Shown here piece by piece: positions 1 to 6,891 of a stretch of DNA of 8,202 bases. A program made the position numbers and the translations under genes. Position 1 is the stretch's first letter, and each line of letters starts with the position of its first letter. The stretch spans positions 17,037 to 25,238 of the forward strand of contig DXOJ01000842.1 in the NCBI GenBank assembly GCA_019412865.1. Direction: 5' to 3'. The DNA comes from Bacteroides sp. (GTDB taxonomy: Bacteria > Bacteroidota > Bacteroidia > Bacteroidales > Bacteroidaceae). The notes beneath the pieces were generated by a model. It searched no databases. It was not told the origin of the DNA and was given only the letters and a program-made list of their open reading frames with translations.

Positions 1-6
1 GAGTGA
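1..6 (+). CDS. Probable 3' end of an upstream gene (last codon plus TGA stop)
   Basis: Bases 4-6 are a TGA that shares its last base with the ATG of murE, giving a TGATG junction. This arrangement is common between translationally coupled genes. In Bacteroidetes dcw clusters the gene before murE is usually the division transpeptidase ftsI (penicillin-binding protein). Only two codons are inside the window, so the identity rests on synteny alone, and the TGA could be chance. Confidence 0.3.
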   Translation, partial: E

Positions 7-1454
7 TGTTATTAAATGAGTTACTGAAAGCAATCCAACCGGTAGAGGTAGCCGGAGATTCAAACATAGAAATCACCGGTGTCAACATCGACTCCCGTCT
101 AGTGGAAGCCGGACAGCTATTCATGGCAATGCGTGGCACACAAGCCGATGGGCATGCTTATATACCTGCTGCCATCGCAAAAGGAGCAATCGCCATCCTT
201 TGCGAGGATATGCCGGAAGAACCTGTAGCGGGGATCACCTATGTACGAGTAAAAGACAGCGAAGATGCGGTAGGAAAGATTGCCACTACCTTCTACGGAG
301 ACCCGACTTCCAAGTTGGAACTGGTCGGCGTTACCGGGACGAACGGAAAAACAACGGTCGCTACCTTATTATATAATACATTCCGTTATTTCGGCTATAA
401 GGTGGGATTGATTTCTACCGTTTGCAATTACATCGATGATGAACCGATTCCGACAGAACATACTACTCCTGATCCAATCACGTTGAACTGTTTGTTGGGA
501 CGGATGGCAGATGAAGGATGCAAATATGTGTTCATGGAAGTCAGCTCCCACTCGATCGCACAGAAACGTATCAGTGGATTAAAGTTTGCAGGAGGGATCT
601 TTACCAATCTGACCCGCGACCATCTCGACTATCATAAAACAGTAGAAAACTATTTGAAAGCGAAGAAAAAGTTCTTTGACGATCTGCCGAAAAATGCATT
701 CAGCCTGACCAATCTGGACGATAAAAACGGATTGGTAATGACGCAGAACACACGTTCGAAGGTCTATACTTATTCATTGAGAAGTCTTAGCGACTTTAAA
801 GGACGGGTATTGGAGTCTCATTTCGAAGGAATGCTGCTCGACTTCAACAATCATGAACTGGCAGTTCAGTTTATCGGAAAGTTCAATGCTTCCAATTTGT
901 TGGCGGTATTCGGGGCGGCAGTTCTGTTAGGCAAGAAAGAGGAAGAGGTGCTTGTAGCTCTTAGCACACTTCATCCGGTAGCCGGACGCTTCGATGCAGT
1001 CCGCTCACCGCAGGGAATTACGGCGATTGTTGATTATGCACATACCCCGGATGCTCTCATTAATGTACTGAACGCTATTCATGGAGTGCTTGAAGGAAAA
1101 GGAAAAGTGATTACTGTGGTAGGCGCCGGCGGCAATCGCGACAAGGGAAAACGCCCCATCATGGCAAAGGAAGCTGCCAAAGCGAGTGACCGCGTCATCA
1201 TCACTTCCGACAATCCGCGCTTTGAAGAGCCGCAAGACATCATCAATGACATGCTTGCCGGACTGGATGCGGAAGATATGAAGAAAACACTAAGCATTGC
1301 CGACCGTAAAGAAGCAATTCGCACGGCTTGCATGCTGGCGGAGAAAGGAGATGTAATTCTCGTTGCCGGAAAAGGACATGAGAATTACCAGGAGATAAAA
1401 GGAGTGAAACATCATTTTGATGACAAAGAAGTACTCAAAGAAATTTTTAAATAA
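6..1454 (+). CDS. murE: UDP-N-acetylmuramoyl-L-alanyl-D-glutamate--2,6-diaminopimelate ligase
   Basis: Cytoplasmic ATP-dependent Mur ligase that adds meso-diaminopimelate to UDP-MurNAc-L-Ala-D-Glu. Numbering is from the ATG at 6 (482 residues; a GTG at 3 would add one Met). The N-terminal UMP-binding domain includes DSR (29-31). The ATP-binding P-loop [10 protein letters not shown] is at 108-117, and DHLDYH is at 205-210. The lysine expected to be carbamoylated is K220 in [17 protein letters not shown] (323-330) and DYAHTPD (343-349) open the C-terminal domain. DNPR at 402-405 is the meso-DAP specificity signature, where lysine-adding enzymes differ, and GKGHE follows at 455-459. Length is normal for the family. 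The ATG at 6 was chosen because it overlaps the upstream TGA. The gene is first in the visible run and is followed by a 90-bp gap before mraY, with no murF. Confidence 0.97.
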   Translation: MLLNELLKAIQPVEVAGDSNIEITGVNIDSRLVEAGQLFMAMRGTQADGHAYIPAAIAKGAIAILCEDMPEEPVAGITYVRVKDSEDAVGKIATTFYGDPTSKLELVGVTGTNGKTTVATLLYNTFRYFGYKVGLISTVCNYIDDEPIPTEHTTPDPITLNCLLGRMADEGCKYVFMEVSSHSIAQKRISGLKFAGGIFTNLTRDHLDYHKTVENYLKAKKKFFDDLPKNAFSLTNLDDKNGLVMTQNTRSKVYTYSLRSLSDFKGRVLESHFEGMLLDFNNHELAVQFIGKFNASNLLAVFGAAVLLGKKEEEVLVALSTLHPVAGRFDAVRSPQGITAIVDYAHTPDALINVLNAIHGVLEGKGKVITVVGAGGNRDKGKRPIMAKEAAKASDRVIITSDNPRFEEPQDIINDMLAGLDAEDMKKTLSIADRKEAIRTACMLAEKGDVILVAGKGHENYQEIKGVKHHFDDKEVLKEIFK

Positions 1455-1471
1455 TGAATAGACTGTGCTAA

Positions 1472-1514
1472 TATGCCGACCGGCTTCGTTATCTATCCGA
1501 CAGCAACCGGCATA
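1472..1514 (+). other. Imperfect hairpin in the murE-mraY gap
   Basis: TATGCCG (1472-1478) is perfectly complementary to CGGCATA (1508-1514) across 29 bases. Inside that span GCTTCG (1483-1488) can pair with CGA (1498-1500) and AGC (1502-1504) with one bulged C, so the whole segment can fold as one long imperfect stem-loop. No T-tract follows, so it does not look like a rho-independent terminator. The rest of the 90-bp gap is AT-rich leader for mraY. The role is unknown, and chance pairing cannot be excluded. Confidence 0.4.
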
Positions 1515-1544
1515 ACAACACATCAATAAATTGGCAAATTATTT

Positions 1545-2813
1545 ATGTTATACTATCTATTTGAATGGCTACATAAGCTCAATTTTCCAGGAGCGGGAAT
1601 GTTCGGATATACTTCATTCCGTGCTTTGATGGCGGTTATCCTCGCATTACTTATTTCAAGTATCTGGGGAGATAAGTTCATCAACCTACTCAAAAGGAAA
1701 CAAATCACAGAAACGCAGCGTGATGCTAAAACCGACCCGTTCGGCGTCAATAAAGTAGGCGTGCCGAGCATGGGAGGTGTCATCATCATTGTAGCCATCC
1801 TGATCCCATGTTTATTGTTAGGTAAACTGCATAACATATACATGATACTGATGCTGATCACTACCGTATGGTTGGGATCGCTCGGATTCGCAGACGACTA
1901 TATCAAAATCTTCAAAAGAGACAAAGAGGGTTTGCATGGCAAGTTCAAGATTATCGGTCAGGTCGGTTTAGGTTTAATTGTCGGAATGACCTTGTATTTA
2001 AGTCCGGACGTAGTGATCCGTGAGAATATCGAAGTGCATAATCCGGGACGGGAGATGGAAGTGATACACGGAACGAATGATCTGAAATCTACCCAGACAA
2101 CGATTCCTTTTTTCAAGAGCAACAACCTTGATTATGCTGATCTGGTTTCGTTCATGGGAGAACATGCGCAAACAGCCGGATGGATATTGTTCGTCATTGT
2201 CACAATCATTGTGGTTACCGCCGTATCAAACGGCGCCAATCTGAATGACGGTATGGACGGAATGGCAGCCGGGAACTCGGCAATTATCGGTGCAACGTTG
2301 GGGGTACTGGCCTATGTATCATCGCATATCGAATTTGCAGGCTACCTGAACATCATGTATATTCCGGGCTCGGAAGAACTCGTAATCTATATCTGCGCCT
2401 TTATCGGTGCACTGATAGGTTTCTTATGGTACAACGCCTATCCGGCACAAGTATTTATGGGAGATACAGGCAGTCTTACTATTGGCGGTATTATCGCAGT
2501 GTTTGCCATCATCATCCACAAAGAGTTGCTGATACCGATTCTTTGCGGTGTATTCCTGGTAGAAAACCTGTCGGTAATCCTGCAACGGGCTTATTATAAG
2601 GCGGGAAAACGAAAAGGTGTGAAACAGCGATTGTTCAAGCGTACACCGATTCACGATCACTTCCGCACTTCGATGAGCCTGATTGAACCGGGATGCACGG
2701 TGAAATTCACCAAACCCGACCAACTGTTTCATGAATCAAAGATTACCGTCCGTTTCTGGATTGTAACGATTGTATTGGCAGCAATAACGATTATAACGCT
2801 TAAAATAAGATAA
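1545..2813 (+). CDS. mraY: Phospho-N-acetylmuramoyl-pentapeptide-transferase (lipid I synthase)
   Basis: Polytopic inner-membrane enzyme that moves phospho-MurNAc-pentapeptide from UDP to undecaprenyl phosphate, making lipid I. The 422 residues hold about ten hydrophobic segments. Catalytic motifs on the cytoplasmic side are FADDY (D117, D118), NLNDGMDG (232-239), FMGDTGS (304-310, D307 being the conserved catalytic Asp) and PIHDHF (368-373). The last replaces the usual HHH triplet with H-D-H. At 422 residues it is about 60 longer than E. coli MraY. The excess lies mainly in a long loop at about 153-211, predicted extracytoplasmic, and in the cytoplasmic loop after the H-D-H motif (373-401). 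The ATG at 1545 is the first usual start after an in-frame TAA at 1527-1529. No Shine-Dalgarno is visible, only an AT-rich leader. It lies between murE and murD as in other dcw clusters. Confidence 0.97.
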   Translation: MLYYLFEWLHKLNFPGAGMFGYTSFRALMAVILALLISSIWGDKFINLLKRKQITETQRDAKTDPFGVNKVGVPSMGGVIIIVAILIPCLLLGKLHNIYMILMLITTVWLGSLGFADDYIKIFKRDKEGLHGKFKIIGQVGLGLIVGMTLYLSPDVVIRENIEVHNPGREMEVIHGTNDLKSTQTTIPFFKSNNLDYADLVSFMGEHAQTAGWILFVIVTIIVVTAVSNGANLNDGMDGMAAGNSAIIGATLGVLAYVSSHIEFAGYLNIMYIPGSEELVIYICAFIGALIGFLWYNAYPAQVFMGDTGSLTIGGIIAVFAIIIHKELLIPILCGVFLVENLSVILQRAYYKAGKRKGVKQRLFKRTPIHDHFRTSMSLIEPGCTVKFTKPDQLFHESKITVRFWIVTIVLAAITIITLKIR

Positions 2814-2828
2814 CCGGCAAGGTGCCGG
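2814..2828 (+). other. Perfect 6-bp hairpin just after the mraY stop
   Basis: CCGGCA (2814-2819) and TGCCGG (2823-2828) form a perfect GC-rich stem around a three-base AGG loop, starting on the first base after the mraY TAA. The next bases are AGCCAAG, not a T-run, so it is not a classic intrinsic terminator. It could protect the 3' end of an upstream transcript or slow the polymerase. The function is inferred only. Confidence 0.45.
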
Positions 2829-2834
2829 AGCCAA

Positions 2835-2851
2835 GTTTCCATACGGGAAAC
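2835..2851 (+). other. Second 6-bp hairpin in the mraY-murD gap
   Basis: GTTTCC (2835-2840) pairs perfectly with GGAAAC (2846-2851) around the five-base loop ATACG. It lies only six bases after the first hairpin, so the two form a tandem pair. AAGTTTTAT follows; its four T's are a weak T-run, making this at most a leaky terminator or attenuator. murD starts about 100 bp downstream and must still be transcribed. Confidence 0.4.
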
Positions 2852-2870
2852 AAGTTTTATAGATAGAGAG

Positions 2871-2906
2871 TATTAACCCGATTATTAACTTTTAAAGATG
2901 TGCACA
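2871..2906 (+). promoter_or_regulatory. Short direct repeat and palindrome upstream of murD (possible weak promoter region)
   Basis: TATTAAC occurs twice, at 2871-2877 and 2883-2889, twelve bases apart. The perfect palindrome TGTGCACA is at 2899-2906. TAACTTTT (2886-2893) matches the Bacteroides -7 consensus TAnnTTTG except at its last base, but I see no TTTG at the right distance upstream. An internal promoter or operator is possible in this gap, the longest between genes here, but the support is weak. Confidence 0.15.
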
Positions 2907-2954
2907 GCTAATAGATAAATCAATCAATTAGAAAATAAGGGCACATTATTGTAG

Positions 2955-4289
2955 ATGAAAAGAATAGTAATTTTAGGAGCTGGCGAAAGCGGCGCAGGTG
3001 CAGCCGTACTCGCTAAAGTCAAAGGATTTGAGACGTTTGTTTCGGACATGTCCGCTATCAAGGACAAGTATAAGGAACTTCTCGACAGCCATCAGATTGC
3101 CTGGGAAGAAGGACACCATACCGAAGAACTCATTCTGAATGCCGACGAGGTAATCAAAAGCCCCGGTATCCCGAATGATGCCCCGATCATCCTGAAACTG
3201 AAAGCTCAAGGCACACCGGTGATCTCCGAGATAGAGTTTGCCGGACGCTATACTGATGCCAAAATGATCTGTATTACAGGTTCTAACGGGAAGACCACAA
3301 CGACTTCCCTGATCTACCATATTTTCAAAAGCGCAGGTCTGAACGTAGGTTTGGCAGGCAACATCGGCAAAAGCCTTGCTTTGCAGGTAGCCGAAGATTA
3401 CCACGATTACTATATTATCGAACTTAGCTCTTTCCAGCTGGATAATATGTATAACTTCCGTGCGAACATCGCCGTATTGATGAACATCACTCCGGACCAT
3501 CTTGATCGCTACGACCATTGTATGCAGAATTACATCGACGCTAAATTCCGCATCACCCAAAACCAAACACCGGACGATGCTTTCATCTTCTGGAACGATG
3601 ACCCTATCATCAGACAGGAACTGGCAAAACATGGTCTGAAAGCTCACTTGTATCCTTTTGCCGCTGTAAAAGAGGATGGAGCGATTGCATACGTAGAAGA
3701 TCACGAAGTGAAAATCACCGAACCGATTGCCTTCAACATGGAGCAAGAGGAACTGGCCCTGACAGGACAACACAACCTGTACAACTCTTTAGCCGCCGGT
3801 ATCTCGGCAAACCTTGCCGGCATCGCCAAAGAAAACATCCGGAAAGCCCTCTCCGATTTCAAGGGAGTGGAACATCGGTTGGAAAAGGTGGCACGTGTGC
3901 GCGGAATTGATTTTATTAACGACTCTAAAGCCACGAATGTCAACTCCTGCTGGTATGCCCTGCAAAGCATGACTACCAAAACGGTATTGATTCTCGGTGG
4001 TAAAGATAAAGGAAACGACTATACTGAAATTGAAGACTTGGTACGCGAAAAGTGTTCAGCACTGGTATATCTGGGACTTCATAACGAAAAGCTTCACGAA
4101 TTCTTCGACCGTTTCGGTCTGCCGGTAGCCGATGTGCAAACCGGCATGAAAGATGCCGTAGAAGCAGCCTATAAACTGGCAAAGAAAGGTGAAGCGGTAT
4201 TATTAAGTCCTTGCTGCGCTTCTTTCGACCTCTTCAAGAGTTACGAAGACCGTGGCGACCAATTTAAAGAATGTGTCCGTGCCCTTTAA
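2955..4289 (+). CDS. murD: UDP-N-acetylmuramoylalanine--D-glutamate ligase
   Basis: Cytoplasmic Mur ligase that adds D-glutamate to UDP-MurNAc-L-Ala, the step before MurE. The 444 residues are a usual MurD length. The N-terminal uracil-nucleotide domain begins with a GAGESG turn (8-13). Further motifs are the P-loop TGSNGKTTTT (108-117), GNIGKS (135-140), ELSSFQL (156-162) and TPDHLDRY (179-186). K197 in YIDAKFR matches the lysine carbamoylated in the family. HNLYN (273-277), GVEHRLE (304-310) and NDSKATN (322-328) follow, then LLSPCCASFDLF (416-427) near the C-terminus. The start is fixed, because an in-frame TAG at 2952-2954 directly precedes the ATG. The Shine-Dalgarno is poor, as is common in Bacteroidetes. 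ftsW begins 32 bp downstream, implying cotranscription. Confidence 0.97.
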   Translation: MKRIVILGAGESGAGAAVLAKVKGFETFVSDMSAIKDKYKELLDSHQIAWEEGHHTEELILNADEVIKSPGIPNDAPIILKLKAQGTPVISEIEFAGRYTDAKMICITGSNGKTTTTSLIYHIFKSAGLNVGLAGNIGKSLALQVAEDYHDYYIIELSSFQLDNMYNFRANIAVLMNITPDHLDRYDHCMQNYIDAKFRITQNQTPDDAFIFWNDDPIIRQELAKHGLKAHLYPFAAVKEDGAIAYVEDHEVKITEPIAFNMEQEELALTGQHNLYNSLAAGISANLAGIAKENIRKALSDFKGVEHRLEKVARVRGIDFINDSKATNVNSCWYALQSMTTKTVLILGGKDKGNDYTEIEDLVREKCSALVYLGLHNEKLHEFFDRFGLPVADVQTGMKDAVEAAYKLAKKGEAVLLSPCCASFDLFKSYEDRGDQFKECVRAL

Positions 4290-4321
4290 TTTCTAATTAT
4301 TAATTTTTAAATTCTGCAAGA

Positions 4322-5650
4322 TTGGATTTATTAAAGAACATATTCAAAGGTGACAAGGTAATCTGGATTATCTTCCTCTGTCTCTGCCTCATCTCGATCA
4401 TCGAGGTGTTTTCGGCAGCGTCGACGCTGACTTACAAAAGTGGCGACCATTGGGGGCCGATTACGCAACACTCCATCATCCTGATGGTGGGAGCTGTGGT
4501 AGTCGTATTTCTGCATAATGTTCCCTACAAATGGTTCCAGGTATTTCCGGTCTTTCTATATCCGGCATCTCTGGTTCTACTGGCATTTGTCACGCTGATG
4601 GGTATCATCACAGGCGACCGTGTCAACGGGGCCGCCCGTTGGATGACCTTTATGGGATTGCAATTCCAGCCATCGGAATTGGCAAAGATGGCAGTAATCA
4701 TTGCCGTCTCATTCATCCTGTCCAAAAGGCAGGACGAATATGGGGCCAATCCGAATGCCTTTAAATATATCATGATCCTCACCGGACTGGTATTCCTGCT
4801 CATCGCACCGGAAAACCTTTCAACAGCAATGCTGCTGTTCGGAGTGGTATGTATGATGATGTTTATCGGACGGGTATCAGCGAAAAAGCTATTCGGAATG
4901 TTAGGTATATTGGCACTAGTGGGCGGTGTTGCTGTCGGTATACTGATGGCTATTCCCGCCAAGACATTGCATAACACTCCGGGACTGCACCGTTTCGAAA
5001 CGTGGCAGAATCGTGTTTCCGGCTTCTTTGAGAAGGAAGAAGTGCCTGCTGCCAAATTTGATATTGACAAAGACGCACAGATTGCACACGCGCGAATCGC
5101 CATTGCAACCAGCCATGTAGTAGGCAAAGGTCCGGGAAACTCGATACAACGTGACTTCCTTAGCCAGGCATTCTCCGATTTTATCTTCGCAATTGTGATT
5201 GAAGAAATGGGACTGGTAGGAGGAATATTTGTGGTGTTCCTCTATTTATGGTTGCTGATGCGAGCCGGACGAATCGCCCAGAAGTGCGAGCGAACCTTCC
5301 CCGCCTTTCTCGTCATGGGTATTGCGCTGTTGTTGGTATCACAGGCAATACTGAATATGATGGTTGCCGTCGGGTTATTCCCCGTCACAGGACAACCCCT
5401 GCCTCTGGTCAGCAAAGGAGGTACAAGTACGTTAATCAACTGCGCTTATATCGGAATGATATTAAGCGTGAGCCGATATACCGCTCATCTGGAAGAACAG
5501 AAAGCGCACGATGCACAGATCCAACTGCAAATAGAGGCGGATGCCGCAGCCAATTCGGAAGCACAGGCCGCAGCCGAACCGACAGCGCAGATTCTGAACA
5601 GCGACGCCAAATTTGAAGATGAGCATGATAGCAGAAACAATGAACGGTAA
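4322..5650 (+). CDS. ftsW: SEDS-family septal peptidoglycan glycosyltransferase FtsW
   Basis: Integral membrane lipid II polymerase of the divisome, which works with the transpeptidase FtsI. The 442 residues contain about ten hydrophobic segments. SEDS landmarks are NGAARW (102-107), QPSELAKM (116-123), PENLSTA (163-169), GPGNSIQRDF (270-279), SDFIFAIVIEE (285-295) with D286 aligning with the essential SEDS aspartate, and PLPLVSKGGTS (359-369). The loop at about 213-285 carries a charged segment around FFEKEEVPAAKFDIDKD that looks longer than in E. coli. The cytoplasmic tail from about 388 is rich in Ala, Glu and Gln and ends highly charged. The start is a TTG. The frame is closed by a TAA at 4301-4303 with no ATG or GTG between, and the next in-frame ATG (near residue 55) would remove the first transmembrane segment. 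murG follows after 28 bp. Confidence 0.95.
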   Translation: MDLLKNIFKGDKVIWIIFLCLCLISIIEVFSAASTLTYKSGDHWGPITQHSIILMVGAVVVVFLHNVPYKWFQVFPVFLYPASLVLLAFVTLMGIITGDRVNGAARWMTFMGLQFQPSELAKMAVIIAVSFILSKRQDEYGANPNAFKYIMILTGLVFLLIAPENLSTAMLLFGVVCMMMFIGRVSAKKLFGMLGILALVGGVAVGILMAIPAKTLHNTPGLHRFETWQNRVSGFFEKEEVPAAKFDIDKDAQIAHARIAIATSHVVGKGPGNSIQRDFLSQAFSDFIFAIVIEEMGLVGGIFVVFLYLWLLMRAGRIAQKCERTFPAFLVMGIALLLVSQAILNMMVAVGLFPVTGQPLPLVSKGGTSTLINCAYIGMILSVSRYTAHLEEQKAHDAQIQLQIEADAAANSEAQAAAEPTAQILNSDAKFEDEHDSRNNER

Positions 5651-5678
5651 ATGTTGAGAAAGGACAGAAGAAAACAGA

Positions 5679-6800
5679 ATGATGGAAAAAGAACTTAGAA
5701 TTATCATCAGCGGTGGAGGAACAGGAGGACATATCTTTCCTGCCGTCTCTATCGCAAACGCTATAATAGAGCTACGCCCCGACGCAGAAATTCTCTTTGT
5801 AGGCGCTGAAGGACGTATGGAAATGCAACGGGTTCCCGATGCAGGCTACCGGATTATCGGACTTCCGATAGCCGGATTCGACCGCAAACATTTATGGAAA
5901 AATGTATCCGTATTGATTAAACTGATGCGCAGCCAATGGAAAGCGCGCAAAGTAATCAAAAACTTCCGCCCGCAAGTGGCGGTAGGTGTAGGCGGATATG
6001 CAAGCGGGCCAACACTAAAGACTGCCGGAATGATGGGAGTCCCCACATTAATCCAGGAGCAAAACTCGTATGCCGGAGTAACTAATAAACTCCTGGCACA
6101 GAAAGCTCGTAAGATTTGTGTAGCTTATGACGGAATGGAAAAGTTCTTCCCCGCCGACAAGATCATCATGACGGGTAATCCCGTCCGCCAGAACCTGACA
6201 AAGGATATGCCGTCAAAAGAAGAAGCGCTAGGTTCTTTCCACTTACAGCCCGGCAAAAAGACAATCCTGATTGTAGGTGGCAGCTTGGGTGCACGCACCA
6301 TCAACAATACGCTGACAGCCGGTCTGGCAATTATCAAAGAAAACACGGACGTGCAATTCATCTGGCAAACGGGCAAATACTATTACCCGCAAGTGACAGA
6401 AGCCGTAAAAGCGGCAGGAGCACTTCCGAATTTATATGTAACGGATTTCATCAAAGATATGGCAGCCGCTTATGCTGCCGCCGATCTGGTCATTTCCCGT
6501 GCGGGAGCAGGTTCCATTTCTGAATTCTGCCTGCTGCACAAACCTGTTATCTTAGTGCCCTCGCCCAACGTGGCGGAAGATCACCAAACGAAGAACGCCT
6601 TGGCGTTGGTGAACAAGCAGGCAGCTATCTACGTCAAAGACAGTGAAGCGGCAACCACTTTGATGGACGTAGCCCTGTCCACTGTCAACGACGAGCAGAA
6701 ATTGAAAGAACTAACAGAGAATATCGCCAAACTGGCTTTACCCGATTCAGCGAGAATCATCGCACAAGAGGTCATTAAGCTGGCGGAAGCAAAGAACTGA
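5679..6800 (+). CDS. murG: UDP-GlcNAc--MurNAc-(pentapeptide)-PP-undecaprenol GlcNAc-transferase (lipid II synthase)
   Basis: Membrane-associated GT-B glycosyltransferase (family GT28) that adds GlcNAc from UDP-GlcNAc to lipid I on the cytoplasmic face. The 373 residues are close to the family norm. The N-terminal glycine-rich loop SGGGTGGH is at 11-18, and the second loop GVGGYASGP is at 103-111. QEQNSYAGVTNK (126-137) replaces the more usual HEQN form. TGNPVR (165-170) leads into the C-terminal domain. There GGSLGAR is at 200-206, SRAGAGSISE at 273-282, and PSPNVAEDHQTKNA, the UDP-GlcNAc site region, at 294-307. Two ATG codons are adjacent (5679 and 5682) and I take the first. An AAAGGA about 14 bases upstream is a weak, distant ribosome site. 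It follows ftsW by 28 bp. Confidence 0.97.
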   Translation: MMEKELRIIISGGGTGGHIFPAVSIANAIIELRPDAEILFVGAEGRMEMQRVPDAGYRIIGLPIAGFDRKHLWKNVSVLIKLMRSQWKARKVIKNFRPQVAVGVGGYASGPTLKTAGMMGVPTLIQEQNSYAGVTNKLLAQKARKICVAYDGMEKFFPADKIIMTGNPVRQNLTKDMPSKEEALGSFHLQPGKKTILIVGGSLGARTINNTLTAGLAIIKENTDVQFIWQTGKYYYPQVTEAVKAAGALPNLYVTDFIKDMAAAYAAADLVISRAGAGSISEFCLLHKPVILVPSPNVAEDHQTKNALALVNKQAAIYVKDSEAATTLMDVALSTVNDEQKLKELTENIAKLALPDSARIIAQEVIKLAEAKN

Positions 6801-6812
6801 TAAATAGACGAT

Positions 6813-6867
6813 CGGATTACGCAGATTGAAGTAACGGCACAATGCCCGTATCAAACAACGTGATCCG
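6813..6867 (+). other. Nested hairpin in the murG-murC gap
   Basis: CGGATTACG (6813-6821) pairs with CGTGATCCG (6859-6867) as a nine-base-pair stem with one G-T wobble. Within the 37-base loop, ACGGCA (6834-6839) can pair with TGCCCGT (6843-6849) with one bulged C, giving a second, inner stem. No T-tract follows the outer stem; the next bases are CACTAAAATAAAA. The structure fills most of the 91-bp gap and ends about 25 bases before the murC ATG, so it could affect murC translation or mRNA stability. That role is inferred. Confidence 0.45.
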
Positions 6868-6891
6868 CACTAAAATAAAAAGACAGAAGAA

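Noticed and set aside
2835..2858. Rho-independent terminator between mraY and murD
   Set aside because: The stem is only six base pairs with about half GC, and the T-run is four bases and offset from the stem. It is noted as a hairpin, not a terminator.
2973..3773. 266-residue open frame on the minus strand inside murD
   Set aside because: It lies wholly within a strongly supported murD, its translation shows no recognisable domain, and it is cysteine- and aromatic-rich in a way typical of antisense shadows.
4290..4321. Near-palindromic AATTATTAATT in the murD-ftsW gap
   Set aside because: It is an 11-base AT-only palindrome in an AT-rich leader, easily expected by chance.
4525..5127. 200-residue open frame on the minus strand inside ftsW
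   Set aside because: Fully antisense to ftsW with no recognisable motif. It arises from the codon pattern of the membrane protein.
5248..5616. 122-residue plus-strand frame overlapping the end of ftsW
   Set aside because: Out of frame within ftsW, Arg- and Thr-rich without motifs. The ftsW frame explains this region.
5651..5698. 15-codon open frame starting right after the ftsW stop and running into murG
   Set aside because: It is very short and basic, has no ribosome site and overlaps the murG start. A leader peptide cannot be supported from sequence alone.
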